Positions 26,697-36,154 of a stretch of DNA of 64,000 nucleotides are shown piece by piece. This DNA comes from Chitinophagaceae bacterium (GTDB lineage Bacteria; Bacteroidota; Bacteroidia; Chitinophagales; Chitinophagaceae), in contig JALHRP010000009.1 in the NCBI GenBank assembly GCA_022841365.1, positions 1-64,000 on the forward strand, written 5' to 3'. The notes under the pieces are model-generated. The model was given only the letters and a program-made list of their open reading frames with translations, was not told the DNA's origin and did not search any database. Positions within the stretch are counted from its first letter, which is position 1, and each line of letters opens with the position of its first letter. The translations under genes and the position numbers were made by a program.

Positions 26697-27872
26697 ATGA
26701 GCAAGTATCATCCGCAAACAGACGCTATCCGTCTACAAATGAACCGTACCAACGAAAAAGAACATAGTACTCCGTTGTTTTTAACCAGCAGTTTTGTGTA
26801 CGATAGTGCAGAAGATATGGCGGCTGCTTTTTCGGATGACAGTCTGGATGTAAATATTTATTCCCGTTTTTCTAACCCAACAGTTGATGAGTTTATTGAT
26901 AAGATAGCAGCATTGGAAGGCGCTGAAGATGGTATTGCAACAGGTACAGGCATGGCTGCTGTGTTTTCAACCTTCATGACATTTTTAACCAAAGGCGATC
27001 ATATCATTTCTGCATCGGCAGTATTTGGATCAACACATACCATTCTTACAAAGTATTTGCCGAAGTGGGGTTTTGAATCGAGTTACTTTGATATGAATGT
27101 ACCGGAAACGATTGAAGCGTTGATTAAACCAAATACAAAGTTGTTGTATGTTGAAACGCCATCAAACCCCGGGCTTGACATCATTGATCTTGAATACGTA
27201 TCAGCTATTTGTAAGAAGCACAACATCTTGTTTGTTGTAGACAACTGTTTTGCAACACCCGCTGTTCAGCAACCGATTCAATTCGGTGCTGATCTGGTAT
27301 TGCATTCCGCCACAAAGTTCATTGATGGACAAGGAAGAGTATTGGGTGGAGTAGTTGTAGGACGAAAAGAACTGGTGCATGAACTGTATTTGTTTGTGCG
27401 TAACACAGGCCCTTCATTAAGTCCGTTTAACGCCTGGGTATTGACCAAGAGTTTAGAAACACTTTACATACGCATGGACAAGCATGCAGATAATGCATTG
27501 AAACTTGCACAACGCCTGGAAGGAAATCCAAAACTCAACTCCGTAAAATATCCTTTCCTTCCATCACATCCGCAATACGACATAGCAAAAAAGCAAATGA
27601 GTAATGGTGGTGGTATTGTTACGTTTGAATTAAAAGGTGGTATTGAAAGTGGTCGCAGATTTTTAAATGCACTGGAGATGTTATCAATGACAAACAATCT
27701 GGGTGACAGCCGAAGTATCGCATCGCATCCCGCATCAACCACACATTCCAAATTATCAGTTGATGAAAAGAAAGCAGTAGGAATAACTGATGGCCTTGTG
27801 CGTATCTCTGTTGGGCTGGAACATATTGATGATATTATTGCAGATATTGAGCAGGCGTTGAAGAAGTGTTGA
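26697..27872 (+). CDS. metZ: O-succinylhomoserine sulfhydrylase-type PLP enzyme
   Basis: A 391-residue Cys/Met metabolism PLP enzyme with Lys207 in LHSATKFIDGQGRVLGG; the FIDGQGR pattern is typical of MetZ rather than cystathionine gamma-synthase. Other signatures are YSRFSNPTVDEF, GTGMAAVFSTFM, YVETPSNPG and ASHPASTTHSKLS. It could make homocysteine from an activated homoserine ester and sulfide, or act as a methionine gamma-lyase. It is the second sulfhydrylase in the island beside MetY. It has its own 150-base upstream region with a weak promoter-like TAACTTCG at 26662, and is followed by a strong convergent terminator. Confidence 0.88.
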   Translation: MSKYHPQTDAIRLQMNRTNEKEHSTPLFLTSSFVYDSAEDMAAAFSDDSLDVNIYSRFSNPTVDEFIDKIAALEGAEDGIATGTGMAAVFSTFMTFLTKGDHIISASAVFGSTHTILTKYLPKWGFESSYFDMNVPETIEALIKPNTKLLYVETPSNPGLDIIDLEYVSAICKKHNILFVVDNCFATPAVQQPIQFGADLVLHSATKFIDGQGRVLGGVVVGRKELVHELYLFVRNTGPSLSPFNAWVLTKSLETLYIRMDKHADNALKLAQRLEGNPKLNSVKYPFLPSHPQYDIAKKQMSNGGGIVTFELKGGIESGRRFLNALEMLSMTNNLGDSRSIASHPASTTHSKLSVDEKKAVGITDGLVRISVGLEHIDDIIADIEQALKKC

Positions 27873-27921
27873 TTTTTTTTGATGGTTCAGACCGCAGCGT
27901 GCCGACCCATCAAAAAAAATC
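27871..27921. terminator. Long perfect convergent terminator
   Basis: GATTTTTTTTGATGG (27871-27885) and CCATCAAAAAAAATC (27907-27921) are perfect 15-bp inverted repeats around a 21-base loop. The hairpin starts at the metZ stop and can serve both converging genes. Confidence 0.75.
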
Positions 27922-27942
27922 CCCGGCCAAAATGCGCCGGGG
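27921..27942. terminator. G/C-rich hairpin after metZ
   Basis: CCCCGGC (27921-27927) with GCCGGGG (27936-27942), an 8-base loop. It sits back to back with the previous hairpin and probably serves the minus-strand gene ending at 27974, although no long T-run follows it. Confidence 0.5.
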
Positions 27943-27973
27943 CTCTATATCACCTGATAAAACCAAAACTGAG

Positions 27974-28462
27974 TTAGCGGGTCGGCATTACATCTGTATT
28001 GCCTTTCACTTTCTTGAGCAGCATAATATAGCCGCAACAATCTTTTTTACCTTTGTTTACCTGTACGGGTTTTATCATATGCCACTCCGACATTTTAGGC
28101 ATATAAGCATAGCTTATAATGTTGCCTTCGGAATAGCCATATAGTTTTTTGTAATAAACTTGTTTCTCGTCGTAGTCATACATTCTCACTTCATGTAATT
28201 TGCTGCTGGGGTCACCAATAAATACAATATGATACCAGGCGCCTTGTGTCATGGGAACAATTACGGGCATTTCAAAAGCACTTTCCATGGTCATACTGGC
28301 TTCTTTCAAAACCACAAAACCACTTTGTTCAAATGTTTTCTTTAAACTGTCTACCTGTGCTGAAATGGATTGACTGTTGCAGGATCTCTGCCGGATAACT
28401 TCCTGAGCATTTAGAGAGGTACAGGAAATAACTGCTGCAATTATAAATAGCAGGGTTTTCAT
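27974..28462 (-). CDS. Hypothetical secreted protein, 162 aa
   Basis: Starts with a good signal peptide (MKTLLFIIAAVISCTSLNAQ), so it is exported; I chose this ATG at 28462 over the ATG at 28564, which would put 34 extra residues before the signal. The mature part has no family I recognise. It contains two Cys residues (RSCNSQ and KKDCCG) and a mixed beta pattern (WYHIVFIGDPSSKLHEVRMY). It stands alone, convergent with metZ. The short stretch 28463-28657 shows no other gene. Confidence 0.72.
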   Translation of the reverse strand: MKTLLFIIAAVISCTSLNAQEVIRQRSCNSQSISAQVDSLKKTFEQSGFVVLKEASMTMESAFEMPVIVPMTQGAWYHIVFIGDPSSKLHEVRMYDYDEKQVYYKKLYGYSEGNIISYAYMPKMSEWHMIKPVQVNKGKKDCCGYIMLLKKVKGNTDVMPTR

Positions 28463-28657
28463 TTGTATACGGATTATATGGTTTTTCTTGTTGCTATGCA
28501 ACAGGAATGGGTACGATTTCGGATACAAGATACAGCTATTAATATGATATTGGATCCTTTTCACATGATTTTTTTAATACTACGTAAGAACACTTAAGCT
28601 GAAATATGTAGAATTTACGGTTCTTAAATACCAGTTGAATATACCAATTATTGTGCC

Positions 28658-29416
28658 TTAATCTTTAAATGTATAAAAAGAATTTGCCTGAGCTGTACAG
28701 GTTACAACTAAGTCGTTGATACACACATGCGCAGGCAGTGTGCTGGTATAATAAACAACTTCTGCTACATCTTTAGCCGAAAGTGGTTTGTAGCCTTCAT
28801 ACACGGCTGCCGCCTTTTGCTCATCTCCCTTAAATCTTACTTTTGAGAACTCAGTTTCTGCTGCTCCGGGGTGAATGGCGGTTACTTTAATTTTATGTCT
28901 TAACAGATCTATCCGCATGGCTTTGCTGATGCTGTCTACCGCTGCTTTACCTGCACAATACACATTCCCTTTTTCATAAGTTTCTTTTGCCGCTGTTGAG
29001 CCAATGTTTATGATCTGTCCTTTTTGTTGTTTGATCATAAAGGGAACAATGGCACGGGAAACATACAACAGTCCTTTTACATTGGTGTTGATCATGGTTT
29101 CCCAATCGTCCATATCAGCTTCTTCAAAATAGTCCCTGCCCAGTGCAAGCCCAGCATTGTTAATCAACACATCTATAGCCTGCCATTCAGCAGGTAATTG
29201 AGCTATGGCGTCAAAGACGGCTTTTTTATCCTGCACATCAAAAGCCAGTGTGTATACATTTACCTTAAAGCGTACTTCAAGTTCATGTTTCAGTTCCTGC
29301 AAACGATCATTCCTTCTTCCATTAATAATTAAACTGCAGTTATTGCCTGCAAACAGTTCGGCGCAGGCTTTTCCAAAACCGGATGTGGCACCTGTAATAA
29401 AAACAATTTTACTCAT
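28658..29416 (-). CDS. SDR oxidoreductase, YdfG-like
   Basis: A 252-residue short-chain dehydrogenase, probably NADP-dependent, acting on 3-hydroxy acids or serine-type substrates as in the YdfG group. The cofactor motif TGATSGFG is at residues 8-15, NNAG at 86-89, and the catalytic Ser140, Tyr153 and Lys157 (YCAGK) are present. An Arg-rich INGRRNDRL after strand 2 favours NADP. It is monocistronic, with about 180 bases of upstream spacer (29417-29594) holding nothing recognised. Confidence 0.9.
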   Translation of the reverse strand: MSKIVFITGATSGFGKACAELFAGNNCSLIINGRRNDRLQELKHELEVRFKVNVYTLAFDVQDKKAVFDAIAQLPAEWQAIDVLINNAGLALGRDYFEEADMDDWETMINTNVKGLLYVSRAIVPFMIKQQKGQIINIGSTAAKETYEKGNVYCAGKAAVDSISKAMRIDLLRHKIKVTAIHPGAAETEFSKVRFKGDEQKAAAVYEGYKPLSAKDVAEVVYYTSTLPAHVCINDLVVTCTAQANSFYTFKD

Positions 29417-29594
29417 GAAGTGAATGTACAGAGAAACCTTATTTCTGAAAAAGATTTTCTTCTGTTCTCAGGAGAGAAGTTGTACAATAGTTCAACAGTA
29501 ATAATTTATTGCTTGAAATAAAGTGAAATCATGTTGAGGTTTTTAAATTACCAGGGGCAGATGTATCTCTGCGAAAAAGAAACTTTATCAGTTC

Positions 29595-30137
29595 TCAATC
29601 TGCAGAAGCGGTTGTATGATGTGGGGCTTTGCTTTTTCTCCTTAGAATAAAAGCAGCAATAAGTGAAACGAGCAGCCCTACCGGTAATACTTCGGCAAAA
29701 GTCATCAACACAACAAAAAACGGATTTTTATAGAGCACTTTAAATTTTTCCATTTCAGCCGTCTGTTTGCTGAGTTCAGCCGCTGTAGCACCTGCAGCTC
29801 TGGCTTTTTCAATAGTATGGGCTGCATACTTTTCCATAAAGTCGGGAATGAAAAAAGTATATTCTATCATCCAGGTAATTACATACATGGCGGATGCTAT
29901 AAGCGAAACAAACAAACCGATTTTAAATGCTTTGCCAAAACTGATGATTCCGTTATTGTATTTATCTCTCCATGTTTTTACAGCAACAAAAATGAGTGAA
30001 AAGGACAGGAGCATGGATGTATAACCCAGCAGCATTCCGCCACTGAAATGATCATCCATTAACAGAAAGGATACAATCATGACGATGGAAAGTACAGAAC
30101 CTGCAATCAGTCCGCAGACAAGAATAATTTTTTTCAT
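29595..30137 (-). CDS. DUF4199 membrane protein
   Basis: A 180-residue inner-membrane protein of the DUF4199 family, common in Bacteroidota and of unknown function. Four helices are visible (about residues 5-25, 34-55, 67-90 and 145-168), with a hydrophilic helical loop containing EKARAAGATAAELSKQTAEMEKF between helices 3 and 4. The start is taken at 30137 (MKKIILVCGLIAG). The next gene upstream on the same strand encodes a LuxR-type protein, and the two may be functionally tied. Confidence 0.85.
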   Translation of the reverse strand: MKKIILVCGLIAGSVLSIVMIVSFLLMDDHFSGGMLLGYTSMLLSFSLIFVAVKTWRDKYNNGIISFGKAFKIGLFVSLIASAMYVITWMIEYTFFIPDFMEKYAAHTIEKARAAGATAAELSKQTAEMEKFKVLYKNPFFVVLMTFAEVLPVGLLVSLIAAFILRRKSKAPHHTTASAD

Positions 30138-30250
30138 TGTGTGTTGTTTTGTTAATGTGGGCAAAACTCAGGCATCAGAGTTAAATCGTCTTCATCCTTT
30201 CGGGTGAATTTCATGAGCAGGATCAGTTTTCATTCCAACGGGTGAGTGAA

Positions 30251-30727
30251 CTAAGCAACAATACCAAGCTGCTTTGCTTTTTCAATGGCCTGTGTTCTTC
30301 TTTTTGCATCCAGTTTTACAAACAGGTTGGAGGAATGTGTTTTCACCGTGTTCAACGATACATACAATTGCTCAGCAATTTCACCGTTGCTCAATCCTTT
30401 GGCCATTAACTGCAATACATCCAGTTCCCGTTTGCTGATGCCGAGGCGGGTAAGTTCTTTTTCGTTGCGTATAAAAGGCGTATTGCTGATGTATACTTCT
30501 TTTTCCACCAGCACTGTTTTAATTTTTGGTTTCATGAGCCTGATGGCCAGCCAAATGCCGAGTGCAGTAAAAAGCAGTGCAATACTTCCAATATAAATTT
30601 CAATACCGTTGTTGAAAATGAGATACTTCAGTTCAAGCCATTTTAAAACAAACAGCAATCCTGCCAGCGAAACGCCATAAAGAATACTGTGTTTATGTCT
30701 GCTTAAAAAGTGGATCGCCTGATTCAT
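30251..30727 (-). CDS. Membrane-anchored LuxR-type transcriptional regulator
   Basis: 158 residues. Two hydrophobic helices near the N-terminus (about 14-35 and 43-66) precede a cytoplasmic LuxR/GerE helix-turn-helix at about 95-155 (ISKRELDVLQLMAKGLSNGEIAEQLYVS in two parts, then NTVKTHSSNLFVKL). There is no receiver or ligand domain, so the signal would come through the membrane part. An in-frame ATG at 30799 would add 24 residues, but the 30727 start sits better before the first helix. It is next to the DUF4199 gene. Confidence 0.82.
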   Translation of the reverse strand: MNQAIHFLSRHKHSILYGVSLAGLLFVLKWLELKYLIFNNGIEIYIGSIALLFTALGIWLAIRLMKPKIKTVLVEKEVYISNTPFIRNEKELTRLGISKRELDVLQLMAKGLSNGEIAEQLYVSLNTVKTHSSNLFVKLDAKRRTQAIEKAKQLGIVA

Positions 30728-30893
30728 ATCAACAACAAAATAAGATAATTTCTGAACGGAAAAACGTTCGAATTGAAATTGTTGATCAGTGCTCTGCATA
30801 CAGACTGTTGCTACAAGGATGCCTTGTCATTGCCCGAATGACCTCTTCAATTTTCGGCGATATAAAAGTGGAATTGTAAAATACTCTTTCCTT

Positions 30894-33545
30894 CTACCGT
30901 ATTAAATTCACAGTTCCTTTTTTAATAACTGTTTTGCCCAGATAATCGGTGCCTCTTACCATCCATACATAAGTGCCTGCTTCCTGCAACACACCCTTGT
31001 AGGTTCCGTTCCAGCCTTTTTGTAAAGTAGTGGTGGCAAAAATTTCATTCCCCCATCGGTTAAATACACGGAAATAATCAAGTTTAGAAATACCCACAGC
31101 AATGGGTACAAACTCATCATTCAGATTGTTTGCATCGGGTGTAAATGCAGTTGGTACAAAAATATCGGGTGCCGTTTTAAAAATTCTGATGTTGATACTG
31201 TCAGTTGCAAAGCAACCTTCAGCTGTGGTGGCTGTAACAATGTACGTAAACCGTTCAACCGATTGATCAAATACCGCCACCGGATTTTGAATATCAGGAT
31301 TAGATAAATAAGCAATGGGTGTCCATTGATAAAATAAAGCACCTGTTGCTTTCAATTGCAGCGGTTCACCAACAACAACAGCCGTATCGTTTCCTGCAAA
31401 AGCAGGAACAGGAGGAATAACCCTCACCAGCACTGTATCAAACGTTGGTTTGGGACAACCGAGTGTATCGTTACCCCTTACAATAAAATTAGTTGATGCA
31501 GAAGGATAGGCAAAAGTAGTTGATGCAGATGGGGCACTTACAAAACGGGCAGGAGACCATAACCAACTGCTGGCAACACCGGTTGCTGTAAGTGTTGCTG
31601 TGTCATTAAAACAAACTGCCTGATCGGGGCCTGCATTCACCACAGGATAGGGAATGGTGCGTACAGTAACAGTGGCTGATTGATTGCATTTTCCTATGCT
31701 TGATACAACTGTAAAGATTGTTGATGCAGCAGTTGGAGTAGCAACTGCATTTTTTATCAATGGGTTGTTGAATAAATTCGGCGGACTCCATGCATAATAC
31801 AATCCATCACTCACGGGCCGCAATGTTAATGCATCACCTCTGCAAATGGTTGTATCGTTTGGCGGAGTAAGTGTTACAAAATCCTTTACATCTACAATTA
31901 CTGAATCGGTATTAAAACAACCGGGTGCCAACGTAACTGTTACATAATATGTGGTGCGTCTGTCGGGACTCACCAACGGATTGGCAGTGCTTGTGCTGCT
32001 GATATTATATGCAGGACTCCATTGAAACGTACCTTGTGCAAATGCATTCAGTTGCAAGGTGTCAATCGAACAGATCAATGTATCATTGGTTAATTGAATG
32101 GGTGGCTTATCAGTAATCCGTATCACACGGGTAACAGTATCTAAACAACCTTTACTGCTTCCTACCAATAACCTTACTGTATAATTGCCGTTAAGCGGAT
32201 AACTGTATTGCGGATTTTGTAAGAAGGAGAAATCATTACTTGCATTTGGATTGCCAAAATCCCAGCTCCATGAATTGGGACTGCCATATGCTGATCTGGT
32301 TGTATCTCTGAATTGAATCGGTACATTTTTACAACCATCAAACGCTGCAAAACCGGGAACAAAACCGGGATAGATAAAAACTTTTGAAAAAGAAGTATCT
32401 GTACAAACTTCGCCACGGTTTACAATCAGCATCACATCATACACACCTGTGTCTCTGTATAAATAAGTGGGGCTTTGCGCTGTTGATGTATCTGTTGTGG
32501 AAGTGGATACACCAAAATCCCAATACCAGCTTCTGATTTCGCTGCTCGGTGTTAAGTTTTGAAATGTTTGAGAAAAACCATCACAGGTTCTGTTGTCAAC
32601 AGGTAATTCTGCATCTGCAAAATCACAATCAGAAATACGCACAACAAAATCTTTCCGATGTTCGGATATGCGAACACCTCTGCGCCATTCTGATATGCAA
32701 ACATTCACTACAAAAAACGAAGCACCTGTCGAGTTTACTGTTCCCGAAGGGGCAATGCCTGAGATAAGTCCGGTTACAGGATCTATATCTACATTAATAC
32801 CCAAGGGATCTGTTCCTGAAAATCCGTTGGTATAGTTTAATGCGTTATAAGGCGGAGGTTGCGGTTTTCGGCTATTATTATTTACTCCCGGGCTGCTGAA
32901 GGCATCACAAAAACTATAGCTTAATGAATCACCTGTATCAGGATCTTTTGCACTAAAGGGAAGTATAAATCGTTTATTACGACAAACCAACACGGTATCT
33001 TTTAAATCAAATTCAGGACTGGAGTTAACTCCTGTATTACCCAGCAGATTGGTACCCGGTATATTGGCCATATACGTTGCACCGGTGCCTCCATTATTTA
33101 CATTGGATAAACCATTGATGCGGCAACAGGTTTGATAGGCAATGGTATAGCCTGTTACATTTACCGGCAGTTCAACGGTTGTTCTGTACACGGCTATCTG
33201 GTAACAGACTGTTGGTGCGTTGATGATGCATACATACGGACTTTGCAAAGTAATGCTGTTGAATTCTATGCGTGGTGCAAGTAAACTGTCAAGATAAGTG
33301 CTGTTGCTGCCGTTTACAAATACACCCAGTACAACATCCACAGGAAGTTCAGGTGGCGGTTGACCGTTGGCGTTATTAATGGGAACACAATCTCTGAATA
33401 AACGCAGTGTCACTTCAAACAAACTGCTGCCGGTTGATGATCCGGGTCCTATGTAGCGGTAATATAATTCGCCGCCGGAGATATGCCCCGCCTGTAAAGC
33501 CTGTGTTGCAAGAAAAAAACATATGATGCAGCAGAGTTTCTTCAT
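30894..33545 (-). CDS. Secreted PKD-domain protein with T9SS type B sorting domain
   Basis: An 883-residue cell-surface or secreted protein. A signal peptide ends near LQAGH; the N-terminal part is a beta-rich region common in large Bacteroidota surface proteins (HISGGELYYRYIGPG). PKD modules follow at about 310-475 (SWYWDFG and SWSWDFG with DTG and NGNYTVRL), then Ig-like repeats of the SPATN-type (YAWSPP, SWLWSP, YQWTP). The last 85 residues are the gliding-associated/T9SS type B sorting domain (FVPTAFTPDANNLNDEF, FNRWGNEIF, YVWMVRG). It is a likely adhesin or matrix protein. Its start overlaps the stop of the hydrolase gene upstream by 4 bases. Confidence 0.9.
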   Translation of the reverse strand: MKKLCCIICFFLATQALQAGHISGGELYYRYIGPGSSTGSSLFEVTLRLFRDCVPINNANGQPPPELPVDVVLGVFVNGSNSTYLDSLLAPRIEFNSITLQSPYVCIINAPTVCYQIAVYRTTVELPVNVTGYTIAYQTCCRINGLSNVNNGGTGATYMANIPGTNLLGNTGVNSSPEFDLKDTVLVCRNKRFILPFSAKDPDTGDSLSYSFCDAFSSPGVNNNSRKPQPPPYNALNYTNGFSGTDPLGINVDIDPVTGLISGIAPSGTVNSTGASFFVVNVCISEWRRGVRISEHRKDFVVRISDCDFADAELPVDNRTCDGFSQTFQNLTPSSEIRSWYWDFGVSTSTTDTSTAQSPTYLYRDTGVYDVMLIVNRGEVCTDTSFSKVFIYPGFVPGFAAFDGCKNVPIQFRDTTRSAYGSPNSWSWDFGNPNASNDFSFLQNPQYSYPLNGNYTVRLLVGSSKGCLDTVTRVIRITDKPPIQLTNDTLICSIDTLQLNAFAQGTFQWSPAYNISSTSTANPLVSPDRRTTYYVTVTLAPGCFNTDSVIVDVKDFVTLTPPNDTTICRGDALTLRPVSDGLYYAWSPPNLFNNPLIKNAVATPTAASTIFTVVSSIGKCNQSATVTVRTIPYPVVNAGPDQAVCFNDTATLTATGVASSWLWSPARFVSAPSASTTFAYPSASTNFIVRGNDTLGCPKPTFDTVLVRVIPPVPAFAGNDTAVVVGEPLQLKATGALFYQWTPIAYLSNPDIQNPVAVFDQSVERFTYIVTATTAEGCFATDSINIRIFKTAPDIFVPTAFTPDANNLNDEFVPIAVGISKLDYFRVFNRWGNEIFATTTLQKGWNGTYKGVLQEAGTYVWMVRGTDYLGKTVIKKGTVNLIR

Positions 33546-34375
33546 ATCAGTTGTTTATCCATCTGCTCTGTATTGAGTTGCTGTACGGTTGTTACAAATT
33601 CATCAATACAGGTATTCAATTCGCCGGTAGCTTCCAGCATACCCATATGAGCAATGCCGTTTACAAACAGCACCTGACTTACAGCGGGTAATGAAGATTG
33701 TTTTAACATGTCTCCGGGATTAACTGCTTTATCTTCTTCACCAATAAAAAATAAAACAGGCACTGAGCTGTTTTTTAAAACCTCGGTGCGGTCAGGTCTT
33801 GCAATCATGGCATCATAGTAAGCTGTTAATGCTGCTTTACTGAATTGCCTTCCCTGTTCTGTAAGTTGAAGTACCTGTTGTTTCTGTTGTTTATTGAATG
33901 CTGCAGAAAATAAATTGGGGATAGTTGTTTGTATAAACTCAAATGCACTGTGCTCATTAATAAATGCAATTGATTTTTTACGTGCAGCTTTCTTTTCATC
34001 ACTGTCTGCATATGCAGTTGAATGAATTAAACCAAATGCTGTAAGCATGTGAGGATATTTTTCTGCAAACACCAGAGTAATATATCCTCCCATGGAATGA
34101 CCAAGTAAAATACACTGTTGTATATTTTCTGTCTTGAGTATCATTTGCAGGTCTTGTGCCATTGATTCAACAGAAAGAGAATGCTGCGGAAGTGTTGAAA
34201 GTCCGCTTCCTCTCAAATCGGGAACAATGAGTTGAAACCGGTTTTGCAAAAACTGTATTTGTTTCTGCCAGATGCGGCTGTCTTCACCAAAACCATGCAG
34301 TAACACAACGGGTTCGCCTTTTCCATAGAGGAAATAAGAGAGTTGTCCGTTTTCTGTTTCAAGGATTTTGTGCAT
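33542..34375 (-). CDS. Alpha/beta-fold hydrolase
   Basis: A 277-residue cytoplasmic hydrolase without signal peptide. The oxyanion-side HGFGED is at residues 27-32, the nucleophile elbow GHSMGG at 92-97 (Ser94), Asp in FFIGEEDKAV and His in NGIAHMGMLE complete the triad. It resembles the broad esterase/C-C hydrolase group; the substrate is unknown. It overlaps the PKD-protein gene by 4 bases (ATGA), implying coupled translation, though a shared function is not obvious. Confidence 0.87.
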   Translation of the reverse strand: MHKILETENGQLSYFLYGKGEPVVLLHGFGEDSRIWQKQIQFLQNRFQLIVPDLRGSGLSTLPQHSLSVESMAQDLQMILKTENIQQCILLGHSMGGYITLVFAEKYPHMLTAFGLIHSTAYADSDEKKAARKKSIAFINEHSAFEFIQTTIPNLFSAAFNKQQKQQVLQLTEQGRQFSKAALTAYYDAMIARPDRTEVLKNSSVPVLFFIGEEDKAVNPGDMLKQSSLPAVSQVLFVNGIAHMGMLEATGELNTCIDEFVTTVQQLNTEQMDKQLI

Positions 34376-34395
34376 GCTAGTAAGATACTGAAAAT

Positions 34396-34542
34396 ATGAG
34401 GCGTGCCTGTATTTTGTTGATCCTTACCGGTTGCTTTTTTTACCTGAACGGGGAAAAATGCTGTTTAAACGGGCTGGTTCAACTGTGGGTCTATGAGCCG
34501 GTAACATCGCTTTTTTTTCTGTTTGATACAAAACGATTGTAG
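34396..34542 (+). CDS. Small lipoprotein-like ORF, 48 aa (doubtful)
   Basis: Starts MRRACILLILTGCFFY, which reads as a short lipoprotein signal with Cys13. It continues with a second Cys pair but no known domain, and overlaps the 3' end of lnt on the opposite strand by 52 bases. ORFs of this size arise by chance, so support is weak. Confidence 0.2.
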   Translation: MRRACILLILTGCFFYLNGEKCCLNGLVQLWVYEPVTSLFFLFDTKRL

Positions 34543-36134
34543 AGTACAAAAAGTATGAACAAGGCTGTAAAGGCAAGTGAGAGTTTGCTCAAAAGATCAC
34601 CATGACGTACAAAAAATGTTTGCCTGTCATTTACAGGAATATGCATTTGAATGGCAGCTTCGGTCCACCATGGTTGTGGCTGCAAAACATTTCCTGCAGG
34701 ATCAATAAAACAACTGATGCCCGTGTTGGCGCTACGTAATACCCATTTTCTTGTTTCAATAGCCCGCAGCTTTCCATAGAGCATATGATGTTTATAACCA
34801 GGGGTGTTTCCCCACCATCCGTCGTTGGTAATAACAGCAATGATATTTGCTCCGTTCCGGATATACTTACTCATGTATTCACCATAAATACTTTCGTAAC
34901 AAATGGCCGGCGCAATAACATAACCGTTTGTTGTTGTTACAGGTGTTCTCTCTAACTGCCGGGCATAACCGCCTGCAGTGCCTCCCAGTTTTTCAAACAC
35001 CGGACCGAGAAATAATAAAAAGCGGGGTAATGTTTCTACACCGGGTACCAGCATAGACTTATGATAAAAATTTCTGGCACCATTACTATCGAGCAACACA
35101 CTTCCATTGTACACTTCGTAGAAGTTGGCTGTGCCAGAAATGGGTTTTGCAACATTTGAAACCCGTTCGTTGAATACACGATAACTTTCAATACCGGTAA
35201 ATAAATTGATGTGCGGATGCCGGCGTAAAAAATCGAACAAGGGTCTTAGAAAATAATTCTCTTTGAGCATGGTTTCATCAAATCCATTGGCAGAGTACAA
35301 AGCGGTTTCAGGCCAAATCAATAAAGTTGTGTTACTGTCAATTTTTGATTCACTTAAACGGATAAGTTTCTGCAGCTGTGCTTCAAACGTACCGGTTGCC
35401 AGTTTTTCGTACGGATCAATATTGGGTTGAACGATGACGATATTGGAAGATGCAGGAGTAAGTACGTCGGATGACTGATGGCTGATGTTTGATGATTGCT
35501 TACTGATGAGAAATGATGCAATGATTGGAAGAAGCAACAGTGCCGATGCAATGACTGCAGTTCGGAATCGTGTATTGTATATCGTACTTCGTACATCTTC
35601 TTTCTTTTCTCGTTTTCGAATCAGTTGAAACAAGATTACATTCACCAGCAATATCCATAAGCTTCCGCCACTTGTTCCTGTGTATTCATACCACTGCACC
35701 CAATCGGTTCTTGAAGCAAATACATTTCCTAATGTAAGCCAGGGCCAGCTCAATCCCCAATCCTGCAAATGCAGATATTCAAATGCCAGCCAGAAAATTA
35801 TAAAAGAAGAATAGCCAATGAGTGAACCAAACCGTTTGTTCATGAAACGAAAACCCATCCAGGGAATACACATGAGCAAACTGTTCGCAAAGATGGCGAG
35901 CCATGCGCCAACCATGGAAGCATTCCAGATCCACCAGGTGGTGCTGATGTTCCAGGTGAAGAGAGCAAGATAAATCAACCCGAAAAATTTCAACTTCGAA
36001 TAATTCTGCTGTTCAAGTATGAACAATGGAATAAATGCAAAGAATACAGCAACTGTAAAGTTTTGCATTGGCCATGCAAGAAAGAACAACAGACCGGAAA
36101 GCAGTGAAAGCAGAATAGGTTGAAACTTTTTCAA
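34491..36134 (-). CDS. lnt: Apolipoprotein N-acyltransferase
   Basis: Adds the third acyl chain to lipoproteins in the inner membrane. This 547-residue protein has an N-terminal multi-helix membrane domain (residues 1-200), the nitrilase-like domain with Glu in WPETALYS, Lys in FYHKSMLVPGVE and Cys in AICYESIYGE, and a final membrane helix. The start is a TTG at 36134; no ATG or GTG lies in frame upstream before the palindromic element. Around the junction helix there are stretches (KREKKEDVRSTIYN and SKQSSNISHQSSDV) encoded by simple-sequence DNA and not typical of Lnt. The catalytic residues are intact. Confidence 0.93.
   Translation of the reverse strand: MKKFQPILLSLLSGLLFFLAWPMQNFTVAVFFAFIPLFILEQQNYSKLKFFGLIYLALFTWNISTTWWIWNASMVGAWLAIFANSLLMCIPWMGFRFMNKRFGSLIGYSSFIIFWLAFEYLHLQDWGLSWPWLTLGNVFASRTDWVQWYEYTGTSGGSLWILLVNVILFQLIRKREKKEDVRSTIYNTRFRTAVIASALLLLPIIASFLISKQSSNISHQSSDVLTPASSNIVIVQPNIDPYEKLATGTFEAQLQKLIRLSESKIDSNTTLLIWPETALYSANGFDETMLKENYFLRPLFDFLRRHPHINLFTGIESYRVFNERVSNVAKPISGTANFYEVYNGSVLLDSNGARNFYHKSMLVPGVETLPRFLLFLGPVFEKLGGTAGGYARQLERTPVTTTNGYVIAPAICYESIYGEYMSKYIRNGANIIAVITNDGWWGNTPGYKHHMLYGKLRAIETRKWVLRSANTGISCFIDPAGNVLQPQPWWTEAAIQMHIPVNDRQTFFVRHGDLLSKLSLAFTALFILFVLYNRFVSNRKKSDVTGS
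35447..35622 (-). repeat. Simple-sequence tracts within lnt
   Basis: On the minus strand one tract (about 35560-35622) reads TACGAAGTACGATATACAAT and another (35447-35520) is built from near-repeats of CATCAG, CATCAAACATCAG and CATCAGTCATC. Both look like intergenic low-complexity DNA but are translated in frame, on either side of a membrane helix. Confidence 0.5.
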
Positions 36135-36154
36135 GTAACTGGTTTTTGTAAAAA

